NCBI RefSeq assembly: GCF_003086295.3
Contig: NC_092047.1
Location: 62,414,054-62,478,053, forward strand
DNA length: 64,000 nucleotides
Direction of reading: 5' to 3'
From: Arachis hypogaea
Taxonomy: Eukaryota; Streptophyta; Magnoliopsida; Fabales; Fabaceae
The position numbers were made by a program, and so were the translations under genes. Shown here one piece after another: positions 32,702 to 44,909 of this stretch. The notes below the pieces were generated by a model. The model was not told the DNA's origin, did not search any database, and was given only the letters and a program-made list of their open reading frames with translations. Each line of letters opens with the position of its first letter. Within the stretch, counting starts at the first letter, position 1.

Positions 32702-34309
32702 TGTACCACCCCATCACCCTAAGTTTTACCTCTAGCTGGCAAAGGACGACAAAGCGCCACAACAGTTCTAAAGCTCATACAATAATATATAATCAAAGAA
32801 TGTAATATACTAGAAGCCCAATGAAGGAATAAAAGCTCAAAGACGCAGAAAACAGAGATACAAAAGCGTGAAGCTTTCACACGTGACAACTAAATGCATA
32901 GGTACAAAAGATAAACAGGATAAATAGAGTAAACAAGTATATATATATACAAAAGAGGACTAGTTACAGCCTGCGGAGTTTAGGCCGACTAGCCAAAATA
33001 GAAATACAGCAGAGTTTCTAAAAGTTAAAACAGTTACATCCTGTCTCTCAAAGTTACGCCTCTAAGGTATCCAGATACAATATACAAAAGTGAGAGCTAC
33101 ATCAAAATGAACACAATACAAAAGAGAGCCATCCTCCGCTCTGTCACCATCCGCAAACTCACCAAGGAGGGTTGCGACTTGCATCTGAAAACAACAACAA
33201 TATATGGTATGAGAACCGGAGGTTCTCAGTATGGTAACAGTGCCCAATAAATAAGATATAAGGTTCTGGGGAGCCAAAGGCAATCCTAGAACTTTCCACA
33301 TGCATAAGATTCAAACTTAGCAATATTTTAATAAAAATTCATAAAAGGGTTATCTATTCTTAAGGATTTTCTAACTAACAAAAACACTGCTGTCTCACAG
33401 CCTTCGCCAACCTATCCTCCATGAGATCCCATCGCCATCTCATACCGAACCTCTCCAATCCCAGTAGAAACCACAGATAAATGCAAGCAAGTAAAACACA
33501 AGTAATATACATATACAATAGGAAACACAATTAGCAAGTAAGCATGTTATACACTTAGGCAATGGATGCAAGTAAGCAAAACAAGCAAATACATAGAAGA
33601 TGCACATGATGAATGCCTGTCCTATTGGGCGTGATATCACTTGTTGGTTCAACTACCAACTCGACACATCCCCTTGGGATGTCGCCTTTTGGTCACGAAT
33701 AATTGGTACCCCAGGGATATAGTTCCCGGCCCACTCTTGCGACTCGAAAGGATGCGAGCGGGATCCTCAACCTCAGACCTCACATCTCAACGTAAGCGAG
33801 ATTAACCGCCGTTCTCATGCCGGTGCCATAACCTCGACAAGCAGGATTAACCACCGTCCTTGCCAGGCGCGTAGCAACTTACCAAATCTCAGCATATCAA
33901 TAGTATATAATCAGACTCAGTGATCGCTGCTCATATAGCACAATTTCTTTAATACTCATCTCATCAATTTCCAACAACCTCAATCATACATTTGTCTCAA
34001 TACATTATCATCTCAAAACTCCGCCAATCTACTAAAGTCATTCCATCCACTGAACTTTCTAAGCGTAAGTCACCGTGTTCTAAACTCATTAACAGAAAAT
34101 ATCTAATTGAGTTACTTAACCCATCCTTACTACTCTCAAAGCCTAATTACTAGCTAAGAGTCTTAAATAGTAATTAAAGAAGTTTAGAAAGCTAGAGAAA
34201 CTATTGAACTTTCAAAAAAATAAGTTTTCAACAAAACAAGGGTCATGCGTACGCATGCCCCCTGTCCGCGTACGCATGGGTTAAAATGGGACAAAGTCGC
34301 GTATGAATG
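32702..34309 (-). repeat. LTR C, truncated minus-strand copy
   Basis: It starts TGTACCACCCCATCACCC on the plus strand (LTR terminus) and matches 14095-15239 and 380-660 in reverse: the GAACCGGAGGTTCTC and GTTGCGACTTGCATC landmarks, the GGTACCCCAGGGATATAG minisatellite remnant, and the CGTACGC palindromes at 34255-34280. The LTR start is missing on the right. Short minus-strand frames here have no domain. Confidence 0.7.
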
Positions 34310-34707
34310 TGATGTAGAGATTAATGTCGATTTAGAATTTCTCAATAGAAAAAAACTTCGTTAATAACATAGTCCAAACCAAAGAATAACTCTCAATCAA
34401 TTTTTAAAAAGATTGTCACAATACAAACCAAAATAATCAGGAATAGAATCCCGAGTCGTTCTCTATAGGAATTGCAATCAAGTGCTCAATTATTGGCTTT
34501 GAGGAAAATCGGGAGTTGATAGCAATAACAAGGAACGTAAATAGCAAGGAATTAAAGAAACAAACAATAACTAAATATCAAAAGTAATTAAACTATGGCA
34601 ATAAAAGAAATTAACTAAGAAATCTCTTGGCAAGGGTTGATGGTCAAGGATCACTATTCTTGTTACTAACGACAACATAATAGTCATAAAGAGCAATCTC
34701 ACTTCGT

Positions 34708-35026
34708 CAGGGACGGATTTATGTTGATGAATGTGGGGGTAAGTGCACCTAATGAAGTTTAAAATTTTTTAACTAATATATAGTAACAAAATTTATTTGT
34801 CCCCACTATATAATTAAATTTGACTCAACTATAATTAAATTTCACTCATCAACTTCAATTATGTAAAAATAAATGGTAATTCAAAATTCAAATGAATTTG
34901 TTACAATAACATTTAAAAAGAAGGAGTGAAATAATTATAGATTTGTTATTTTATAATTGCAACTAATAAATAAATATAAAATTTTAAAAAATCTGTTTAT
35001 ATACTTAGTGAATATCACTATTGTGC

Positions 35027-35096
<70 letters not shown>

Positions 35097-35976
35097 CCTG
35101 GAATGATTTGAAAATTGCAATAAGAATAACTAATAAATATTATATTTATTAAAAGTGACAAAAAAAATCAAATTTAACAAATAACATATCCATTTAATCT
35201 AAATTATTTTGTCAACGTTTGAATAAATGTTTAGAAAATGCACAAAAATATTTAGAGCAAAATTTGATCTCTAATTTTTTTTTTATTTTTTAAAAACATT
35301 TAGTCATTCACAATTAAAAAATTTTAAAAAAATTCACTTGACATAAAATTATAAATTTTTAAGAATGAAAAGATCTTATTATTTTAGTATTACTTGCAAA
35401 ATATTGCATCAAAATATCACATTTAAAGCCTTTTTTTAGAATATATATATTTAATGTATATCTAGTTTTTCGAGTCTTTTTTTAATGTATATCTAGTTCT
35501 TTGTGACTTTTTTTTATATTGGCTATTAAATAAAAATTGTTTAAATAAATAATAATAATAAAATAATAAATCAAAATAATACTATTTATTATTAGTGTTT
35601 TTTATTTAAGTTAATTTTAGTTTTTTCTGAGATAACATCAGTTAAAAAAACTTTTTTAAATATAAATATTATAAAGAATCGATTTCGTAATCATGAGAGA
35701 TGAATTTTTAAATGATTATTTAACAATATATATAAAAAGAGAGACATTTGTTTGTATTGACAATGAAAAAATTATTTAATCTTTTCAAAATATAAAACCT
35801 AAACAAATGAAATTTAATTTTTATACTATTATTTAAATTATTATTTTAGTATTTTAATTTGTTGGTTAATAATTTAAAAACTAATTATATTTTATAATAA
35901 CAAAGTATAATTATAAAAATTATTATCATATTATATATATTTTGCCCCCACCCAAAATTTTCTGGATCCGTCACTG
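34708..35976. mobile_element. Non-autonomous hAT-like element
   Basis: The 8-bp target duplication CACTTCGT is perfect (34700-34707 and 35977-35984). Terminal inverted repeats are CAGGGACGGATTTA and, from the other end, CAGTGACGGATCCA, with a second shared block GTGGGGG about 25 bases in. The 8-bp duplication and CAG...CTG ends fit the hAT superfamily; these ends resemble those of plant hAT elements encoding ZMYM1/DUF4371-type transposases, which is from memory. The interior is AT-rich with no transposase. Confidence 0.9.
35030..35094. repeat. (TA)n microsatellite
   Basis: About 32 TA units inside the hAT-like element. It can form a cruciform, and its translation gives only YIYI runs. Confidence 0.97.
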
Positions 35977-36768
35977 CACTTCGTCATCCCCAACATCGAA
36001 GAAAAGTCAAATGGGCTTAATTAATCCTAATTCATAAGTCCTAATCAATTTACTAACTGAATTAGTAAAATATTAGCGTCAATGGAAACAAGATTAATTA
36101 AAATCTCTAAATTATCAATCAATTTAGACATTAATAACTCAAGGTCACCTAAATTACGAACCTAAGCCAAGAATGCAAAATTCTACTCAAAAAACAAAAA
36201 GATGCATTTTATCAAACACTTGGAATGCATTAAAGAAAAAAAAATAGTAAATTGCAATAATAATAGAATCTAAACTACCAATTGAACGAAAATAGTAATA
36301 ATAACTCAATCAAGCATCAAGAAAACACAAAACATCAAATTGCATTAAATGTAATTAAAATTAACAAGAGTTCATGAACATAAAAGAAACAAAATAGAGG
36401 AAATTAACAAGTAAATTAAGAGACTTAAGATGCTAGAACAAGAAAATATATAGCAAACTAAACTAAAGTAAGATCAAAACCTCAAAGTAAAGAGAAAACT
36501 AAGATAAAATCCTAAAATTCTAGAGAAAATTTAGAGCTTCTCTCTCTAGAATCACCTAAAAAATGATAAAAACCTACAACTATGACTACTTAGTTCATTC
36601 CCCTTCAATTATTGGTTTAATAGCATCAGAAATGAGTTAGATTGGGTCCAAAATGGACTAGAAATCGCTGATCACGTGTTACATTAAATGAGGCACACGC
36701 TCAAACGCATTCGTATGCACACAATGTTTGCGTACGCACACTCAACTCTATGTCTACTATAACAATCC

Positions 36769-37204
36769 AATTTTCAGTATGTCTAGATCATACCGGAAAC
36801 TGAGTGCTACGAACTTGTCTTCCTAATTATTATCTATTATTTAATATATGAGCCTAATTCATTGTTAAAAGCGTAGTTATTTTGCGATGTACTTTTTTTT
36901 AAAAAAACGTTTAAGTTGACAATCATGAACATACACAGATGATATCATAAGTAACAATAAGATACGTAGTTAAAAGTAAACACACATTTATATATATACA
37001 TACATCTCAAGCATTTGATAACATTCAGTCATCCAGCCTTTATTGGGACATAGATCTTAATTAGGACACCCTTACAAGTAGCTAGTTAATAACTATACAT
37101 ACATATATATATATATATATACATACAACATCCCAATCCCTGACCTGTTCAAGAAGTCCCTAAGCTGGTACCCAAGCTAGCCTAGGCTCTATACTCACCT
37201 AATC
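36769..37204. repeat. Fragment of another LTR (D)
   Basis: From TAACAATCCAATTTTCAG onwards the sequence no longer resembles LTR B. Its opening is like that of other LTR starts (TGTAACAACCC type), but neither end is clean, and I cannot place it in a family. It contains a short (TA)n at 37104-37122. No gene is present. Confidence 0.4.
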
Positions 37205-38415
37205 TGTAACACCCTAACTTTTAGCATGTCATCATCGTATCAAAAGTAAGGAGTTACTAACCTGTTTTCTTTTATTATCTGTTTAATATTGAGCCTTTAC
37301 GTCGATATCGCACTGCTTCTTTTTTATAATATACAAGACCCCCCCTGAGTTCCTACCTGACGAAGGCCCCATGGTCTGCTTTGATTTTCTCGAACAGTGC
37401 CTGTGAATGATAAGGTTGAGCATGCTAGCATCCGTTTTCTATTGAACCTGCCCCCACCCGGGACGAAGACCATAGCTGCTCTATTTTACACGCTTAACGA
37501 AGAAGGAATGTGCACCGACGCAAGCAACCTCATCAACGGGATTGCCCGACAACGAACTCTTTGTTCGGTCAGCGAGTGAGAGGAGGAGGGGGCCGTTTCA
37601 GTTTTTAAGAAATTTCTAGAAAATTGTTTTTTAGTAATTAAAATCATATATCAAAGATCTTCAAACAATAATAATCACATAATTATTAATAATAATAGAT
37701 GCTACACAATCAAATTCAATGTAAAACTCGAATACAATACCTATCCCTCTGGATAAAATAAAAGCTAAAGCAACAAGGGCGAGGGAACTCTATAAAAACA
37801 AAACAATACGAATCACAAGTAAGTCTACTAATCGGCCGCAACTTCTTACTGAATCTTCGAACCTGTGTCACTGAAAGGGTGGAAGATTTTGGGGTGAGAA
37901 CAAACCACACGTTCTCAGTAGAGAATGAGAATGCCGTAAAAATAATGAAATAAAATGCAAATAATTAAATTTACTCATATCAAACCCTTTGAAAATACTA
38001 TTGGTTTTACTTTACTAACTAGTTACCTCTTTATAAAATCTCTAAACTCAAAACAAATTTTAAATATAAAACTAGTCACATTACCCATCTATCAGCCACA
38101 TAATTAATTCTTAGTCAAAATGTCAATTCGTAATCACTTTAATACATTCACAAACTAATAGTACAAGCAAGAGATTCAATTTAATATACAAGCAAGTGAC
38201 AACAAGACAAACAACATAATCACAAAAAATAAGACAAGCAAGCACAATCAAAATCAAATGTGCAAACAACATGATGCATGTCTATCCCTAACGCAGGCCA
38301 TGAGCTCATGTATCGGTTGCCTACCCGCTCCCGACATTACCCAGGCACGAGTCCCAGATATGGCTTTCCAGATGCATACAGTGTGCTTATATAAATCTTA
38401 CGGCTAGGCCGCATA
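37205..38415 (-). repeat. 3' LTR of element C' (part aligned to the other copy)
   Basis: It matches 42018-42961 with landmarks GTAAGGAGTTACTAACC, GTGGAAGATTTTGGGG, ATGAGCTCATG and TACGGCTAGGCCGCATA. It carries a 283-bp insertion (37313-37595) that the other copy lacks. The LTR continues for an unknown distance to the right. Confidence 0.75.
37313..37595. other. 283-bp GC-rich insertion of unknown origin
   Basis: The other LTR reads straight through, GATATCGCA/TTTCAG, so the limits are exact to a few bases. The insert is much richer in G+C than the LTR and has a 60-codon plus-strand frame (37397-37579) containing PPPGTKTIAALFYTLNEEGM. It has no terminal inverted repeat, no poly(A) and no target duplication. 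I do not recognise it; organelle DNA captured at a break is my first guess. Confidence 0.6.
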
Positions 38416-40671
38416 CAATGTGACTTTCAATGTGCTTACATCTGGAAAACAGTTCTCAGTGTATGAACGTCCCCACTATACATTTGGCACTAAGGCCCAA
38501 ACAAAGTCGCATCTGCTCTCCTGTGGCAGACATTCCTTTACTTAATATATTCATTGAATCTTTGTTCTCTGCTCTCCTGTGGCAGAGGTTCCTTTAATTA
38601 TCTCTCTTTTCTTTACTTTTCCTTCTTTTCTTTCTTATCAAACCAACTCAAAAAATAACTTAAAGTAAAATTTCTTCTCAAAAGATTGAGTTTAAAGCAT
38701 TATACTTTTCTTAATAAATCGAATTGAAACAAAACTCTTTTTGTAATAAATCGAAATCAAATAATATTCTTAAATTAGATTCGCTTTTAAATAACACTTT
38801 AAATAAAGTCTTAGAATTTTATAAAAATTTAGCAGCATTTCCTCTAAAATTCGGGCTTAGCCACCCTTACGGGTTCCCTCTTTCTCAACAAATCATCAGC
38901 TCTTTTCATCAGCAGTTATAATAACAATAAATTCTCAATAAACAACTCATCATAAACTAGTTTAACGACTATCATTCTTTCATCAGATAACATTCAAAAT
39001 TTCCATCAACCATTCTTTGAAAGTAGCCCAGTATAACGTCAAAAGTCCCAAAAATCATGCTTTAACCTCACACAATTTTGTTCACTATCAAATTACTAGT
39101 TCGTTTTCAAAACTACTATTTTTATCTTTAAAATTCCGGTTTCAAGAAAATTGATTTAGTAATCAAACTTTAAATCCTTTAACCCTTTTCAAACCCAAAC
39201 CTAATTAGTTATAAACTAATATCAACAACCATCATAGTGTCAACAAATGAACAATTCAATAACAATCAATTGGACATAATTAACTAAAATTGGAATTTCC
39301 AGCAATTCTAAAATAATCAGAAAACCAATAACAATCATCATCCTCAAACACAGCCACAAATCAATCTCAACATAATTTCATCACATTCAATCATATTCAC
39401 AATCACTAACAATCTCAATTATGCCAATTTTCATCAATTAATTAAACAAGACATTTATAAATTATTTGCAGTTACTCACTAAACTTCAAAGGCATTCATA
39501 AATTAAAACAGTTAATTTTTAAAATAAATCCCTTACCTCAGCTCGTCAAAACGCACAAAACCTAAACGTGTTAAAACCCATTTTTCCTTATGTCCTGCAA
39601 TAGCCACAACATTTGACCATTTCTGAAGCAACAACAGCGACTTCAAACACGACATGCAAGCACCAATACTCAACCCTATGGCAAATAACGTGGCAAAATC
39701 CTCAGTAAGATATAGCTGAACAGAGACTATAAGGGTTTCCAAGGAGAACAACTTACTGCACTAAAAAGGAACCGAGATAACTGAGCGGCATCAACCCCCC
39801 GAACAACTCTAGTGGATTCCGTCAGCAGCGGTCAGAACAGCCCATAGGGTTGACGGTGACGCAACTCCATCACCGGCGACCAGGAAACACGACGACAACG
39901 TCTTCCCTTCCTCAACAACATACTGTCTCGGTCGGCCTTCATCCCCCTACGGTGGACCAAACGCGGGCAGGACGAGGCTGAACGGCGGCGGGTCTTCAGC
40001 GGTAGATCCGCTCCTCGGCGACGTCCTCCAACAATAGCAACGTCATCAGCGTCGACGAAGACCCTCCTTTCTAGCGGCGGTAGCACATCCTTCTCTCTCT
40101 TTGCGATTCTCTCTCTCTCTCACCTCCAGTGACTTCGACGACGGCGCGTGGAGAAGACAGTGGCAGAAGCGACGGAATGAATCTGCTTAGTGGTGGCGTG
40201 ATGGCGGCGACAAGGGCTAACAGCGCGACAGCGGTGATGAGGCCCAGCAGCGCTAGTGCGGTCCCCTTCCTTCTCCCCCCTCTCCTTCCTTTCTCCTTCT
40301 TTCCCTCTGCTCACTCAGATCTCTCTCTCTTTCTGTTTATTTCTTTCCTTATTGTGGCTGCATCCTGCATGTGTGTCTTGTGTGTGTTGCGAAAGAAAGG
40401 GAAGGGGGTAAGGCGACTAGATTTAGGATAAAAATTAGGGTTAGGGTTTTGTGTAGTTGGGTTTGGAGTAATTTGGTAATTTTAATAAAAATTAGAGATA
40501 TATAGTAATTGAAAACTCCCTTTTTTAATCCAACACTCATTTATGAAAATTATTATTTAATTATCAATTTTCAAATAAATAGAGATAATCAATTTAATTT
40601 CTCTTAAAATCATAAAATAGAGTTCAAAGTCTAATTATTCAAATTAAATCATATATCTAAAATTCTTATTC

Positions 40672-40747
<76 letters not shown>

Positions 40748-42000
40748 TCAAGCTTTCAAATCAATAATAAGAAAATATCCAATTAATATAAAAATTTCTG
40801 AAAACATTATCCTGAATAAATAAAATAAGTCATAATTAATTTATTATTTAATTTCTAAAGATTTAAGGTCTTATATTCTACTCCACTTATAAAATTTTTT
40901 GTCCTAAAAAATTTAACGTAATACACAAAATAGTACCTAGTTTCAACACTTTACTTTTTAAACATTTGATGAAAAAGCAAAAAGTCTTAGAATATAGATA
41001 TACATACCTACAGTTTCAAATAATAGGATTCTCATATGGTATAGAGATATAAGGGTATAAGTGTGAGGCTTGTAGCTCAATGTAAACGATTACAAAACAG
41101 GCTGGCGTTAAAACAATGTGGTTAACGTTCACAACACTGATTTCATACTGAGTCCAGATATTTAACTCCCTAAACTTCAACATGACGTAACCTCACTATT
41201 CCCATCCACACTTTGTCAAATAAATCCTCCGAGAATTTTTAACATCATCCATCACCTCGCAACCCAATACGGTAACATGTCCAACATTCACAAACTCTTT
41301 TGCGTGAATCAAACTCCACATTTTCCTGTGACATCGCATACTCACAGCCTTTACTTTCCGCATCAACAAAACACATACCAAAGAACTAACACATCGCTCG
41401 CTATACCTAAAGATTGCACGTGGTACTGTACTAATTTCGAGTTTACCCAAAAGGATACAAGCAAACACCGAAGATCACAATCAAGCAAGGATACGCTTTA
41501 GAGGTAAGACTTGAAATAAGAGAACCAATCACATTCAAGAAAGGTAGAAGAATAAAGAATCTAAGCTAGCATATGCAGTTAAGATCATCGGGAATGCATA
41601 TAAATAAAAGATAGGGTTGAAGAAGAATCAAGTTATTTTTCAAGAAAGAAATCTGAAACAAGGATTTCAAGGTAAACCATGAAAGAACAAGATATACAAC
41701 CAAGTAACCTCGAGATGCAACCTCTAACATTTTCCAAACCCCACAACATGTGTTACCTATTATCTTTATTTCGTCCATGACAACCCATTAGTGTTCCCAT
41801 ATACATAAATCATTAGTCTTAAGTTGGCTAGACTTAATACCAAGAGGAATGCAATAGTAAGCTAACAACATTAATCAACAGACAGTCATGCATATAAAAT
41901 CTAAACTCTTATTATCAGAACAAGTCACTAGGCATGACAGACACTCAGAGTATGCAATGAAGCATAGTTAGTCCATTCCCAAGGCTCTAACAGGAACGAA
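38416..42000. other. Element C' interior, non-coding
   Basis: A GC-rich tract at about 39780-40290 and purine/pyrimidine-biased runs (CTCTCTCT at 40090-40130, CTTCCTTCTCC at 40265-40310) stand out in AT-rich DNA. An (ATT)n microsatellite lies at 40673-40746. The frames in the GC-rich tract have no domain. Confidence 0.5.
40673..40746. repeat. (ATT)n microsatellite
   Basis: About 24 units of ATT/TTA without interruption. Confidence 0.97.
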
Positions 42001-42014
42001 CTGTTCTGATACCA
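42001..42014 (-). other. Primer-binding site of element C' (Met type)
   Basis: TGGTATCAGAACAG on the minus strand, three bases from the LTR end ...GGGTGTTACA. It differs from the Asp-type sites of elements A and F, so C' belongs to another lineage. Confidence 0.8.
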
Positions 42015-42017
42015 TAA

Positions 42018-42961
42018 TGTAACACCCTAACTTTTAGTTGTTATGGTCGTACTAAAAGTAAGGAGTTACTAACCTGTTTTCGTTTATTATCTGTTTAATA
42101 TTGAACCTTTACGTCGATATCGCATTTCAGTTTTTCAGAAAATTCCAGAAAATTATTTTTTAGTAATTAAAATCATATATCAAAGATCTTCAAACAATAA
42201 TAATCACATAATTATTAATAATAATCGATGCTATACAATTAAATTCAATATAAAACTCGAATACAATACCTATCCACCCCCTCTGGATAAAATAAAAGCT
42301 AAAGCAACAAGGGCGAGGGAACTCTATAAAAATAACAGGAATCACAAGTAAATCTACTAATCATCCGCAGCATCTTATTGAATCTTCGAACCTGTATCAC
42401 TAAAAGGGTGGAAGATTTTGGGGTGAGAACAAACCACACGTTCTCAGTAGGGAATGATAATGCCGTAAAAGTAATGAAATAAAATACAAATAATTAACTT
42501 TACTCAATAAAACTATATTTTTATCAAATCCTTTGAAAATACTCTTGATTTTACTTTAGCTAACTAATTACCTCTTTATAAAATCTCTAAACTTAAAACA
42601 AATTTTAAATATAAAACTAGTCACATTACCCATCTATCAGCCACATAATTAATTCTTAGTCAAAACGTCAATTCGTAATCACTTTAATACATTCACAAAT
42701 TAATAGTAAAAGCAAGAGATTCAATTCAATATACAAGCAAGTCACAACAAGACAAACAGCACAATCACAAAGAAATAAGACAAGCAAGTGCAATCAAAAG
42801 CAAATATGCAAACAACATGATGCATGTCTAACCCTAACGCAGGCTATGAGCTCATGTGTCGGTTGCCTACCCGCTCCCGATATTACCTGAGCACGAGTCC
42901 TAGATATGGCTTTCTAGATGCATACAGTGTGCTTATATAAGTCTTACGGCTAGGCCGCATA
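42018..42961 (-). repeat. 5' LTR of element C', cut by E1
   Basis: The first 944 bases of the LTR, from TGTAACACCC to GGCCGCATA. E1 begins at 42962. The uninterrupted copy continues GGCCGCATACAATG, so the break is within the LTR. Confidence 0.78.
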
Positions 42962-44506
42962 TGGTGCACGAATTCCCACACTTCGTACAACTGTACCAGC
43001 AAGTGCACTGGGTCGTCCAAGTAATACCTGAGCGAGTCAGGGTCGATCCCACGAAGATTGTAGTTTGAAACAAGCTATGGTTATCTTGCAGGTCTTAGTC
43101 AGGCAGATAGAAGAGTTGTTGGATTTGTGAGATCTGAACTAGGTTGATATGTTTATAATGATAGTCTTAAAACTTAGATGGTTAAGACTTGGAGTTGCTT
43201 TGTCCTTATGGATTAACTCTGGTCTCACTGTCTTCTTCAATTGTGAATGATTTCTTCTATGGCAAGTTGTATGTGATTGCCGCTGGTTTGAGCAACCACC
43301 AATACTCCTCCAGATTGATCCCTAGGCTTAGTGTGGATCCATTTTGATTGAGGGTGAAGCTTCTGCAGTCCACTCTCCTTAATGATCATACTCAAAACGC
43401 CACTGACAAGGTCGAATCTTCCGGATCAGAGAATGCTGCCTATGGGTTCTAGCCTCTACCACAGAGACCCTAATCTCCCTGTAAATTGGCTGAACTGATG
43501 TCTCAAAAAGTCCCCAACGAAGTCGTGGATTAGCCGTCTAAGAGATGTATAATCAAGCTGGCGGTTCAATGCTTTCCACTGAAGTATTCACACGAACCCA
43601 AGTAGACATGGGTGGTTGTCAGGCACGCGGTCCTAGTATGATAAACGGAGCTGGTTGTCACGGACCATCCCATTCACCATGTTGAAGAACGAATATACAT
43701 CTTAGAATTAAATCAAACACGGATTGAAGAGAAACAGTAATACTTTAATTAATTCATAAGACTCAGCAAGGTTCCTTCCCTCAATCTAGGAGGTTTAGAA
43801 ACTCATACTGATAGAAAATACAATGATGAACAAAAAATATGGTGTAAAAGTGGCCAAAGATCCTTAACAAAGAGTGATCTTCTACTTTAAATACTAAACT
43901 AATGACTAGTAAGGGTAAAACAGTCTTTTTAGTGCTAAAATCCACTTCTAGGGCCCACTTGGTGAGTGTTTGGGCTGAGCTTTGATGAGATCCACGTGTT
44001 ATGAGATCTCTAGTGCGTTGAACACTCGCTAGGGGGTCCTCTTTGGGCATTTTGATGCTGGTCTCTTCTCCTTGGGCGCTGGATGCCTAGAAGGGGACAG
44101 GAGGCTGGCGTTGGATGCCAGTTTTGGGCCTTCTATTCTGAAGCAAAGTATGAACTATTATAAATTACAAGAAAGCTCTAGAAGTCAACTTTCCATAGCC
44201 ATTGAGAACGCTCCATTTGGACTTTTGTAGCTATAGAAAAGCTCTTCCGAGTGAAAGGAGGTCAAATCCGCACAGCATCTGCAGTGCTTTCTCTGTCTCT
44301 GAATCAGACTTTGCTAACTTTTGCTCCAGCTCCTTAATTTCAGCCAGAAATCACCTGAAATTGCACAAAAACACACAAACTCAAAGTAGAATCAAAAATT
44401 GTGAATTTAACACTAAAACCTATGAAAACTTAATAAAAATTAAACAAAACATGCTAAAAACTATATGAAAATAATACCAAAAAGCGTATAAAATATTCGC
44501 TCATCA
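42962..44506 (-). repeat. 3' LTR of element E1
   Basis: A 1545-bp LTR with TGGTGCACG...GCTCATCA ends on the plus strand (TGATGAGCG...CGTGCACCA on the element strand), related to the solo LTR at 12407-14094. Inside are the GGCGTTGGATGCC inverted repeats (44100-44125), the shared module (44150-44245) and the CAGCATCTGCAGTGCTTTCT run. Positions 42957-42961 (GCATA) would be the left target duplication; its partner is not in the window. Confidence 0.85.
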
Positions 44507-44904
44507 CAACACCAAACTTAAACTATTGCTTGTCCCCAAGCAACTAAAAACACAGTAGGATAAAAAGAAAATTAAGATACAATAAATCTCTGAGTTTCCA
44601 ATGAAGCTCAGTTTCAATTAGATGAGCGGAACTTAGTAGCTTTTTGCCTCTGAATAGTTTTGGCATCTCACTCTCCATTGAAACTTAGAAATGTTGGCAT
44701 CTTTAGGAACTTAGAATCCAGATGATATTATTAACTCTCCTAGTTTAGTTCTTTTTTATTCTTGAACACAGCTTTCAGAGTCTTGGCCGTGATGCTAAGT
44801 ACTTTGTTTTCCAGTATTACCACCGAATACATAAATGCCACAGACATTTTAATTGGGTGAACCCTTTCGGATTGTGATTCAGCTTTGCTAGAATCCCCAG
44901 ATAG
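44507..44904 (-). other. E1 non-coding 3' edge
   Basis: It begins CAACACCAAACTTAAAC and continues with CTTGTCCCCAAGC, the same sequence that borders the 3' LTR of element A. No ORF is present. It resumes at 46715 beyond the solo LTR. Confidence 0.65.
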
Positions 44905-44909
44905 AGGTG

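Larger units (their letters stand above)
34310..36768 (-). repeat. LTR B, minus strand, interrupted by a hAT-like element
   Basis: It starts TGATGTAGAGATTAATG on the plus strand, like the complete solo LTR B at 44910 (TGATGAAAGAAATTTGCG), with the same order of landmarks: TCTCGGGT-like, AAGTCAAATGGGC, AATCCTAATTCA, GAGAGAAAACTAAG and GCGTACGCACAC at about 36730. The element at 34708-35976 lies inside. The remaining LTR start is cut off at about 36768. Confidence 0.7.
37205..42961 (-). mobile_element. Element C': LTR retrotransposon with no coding sequence
   Basis: Two direct copies of an LTR end begin TGTAACACCCTAACTTTTAG at 37205 and 42018. On the minus strand the right copy is followed by TTA and the primer-binding site TGGTATCAGAACAG (42001-42014), so the right copy is the 5' LTR. 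The two copies match over about 930 bp, after which the right copy is cut by E1. No gag or pol motif exists between them, as in a LARD-type element. The inner end of the left LTR could not be located. Confidence 0.75.

Noticed and set aside
34935..35120. ORF with long YIYI run
   Set aside because: It is the translation of the (TA)n microsatellite inside the hAT-like element.
39832..40431. GC-rich frames on both strands
   Set aside because: Frames are low-complexity Arg/Ser-rich and conflict with each other; they lie inside the C' element, so base composition explains them.
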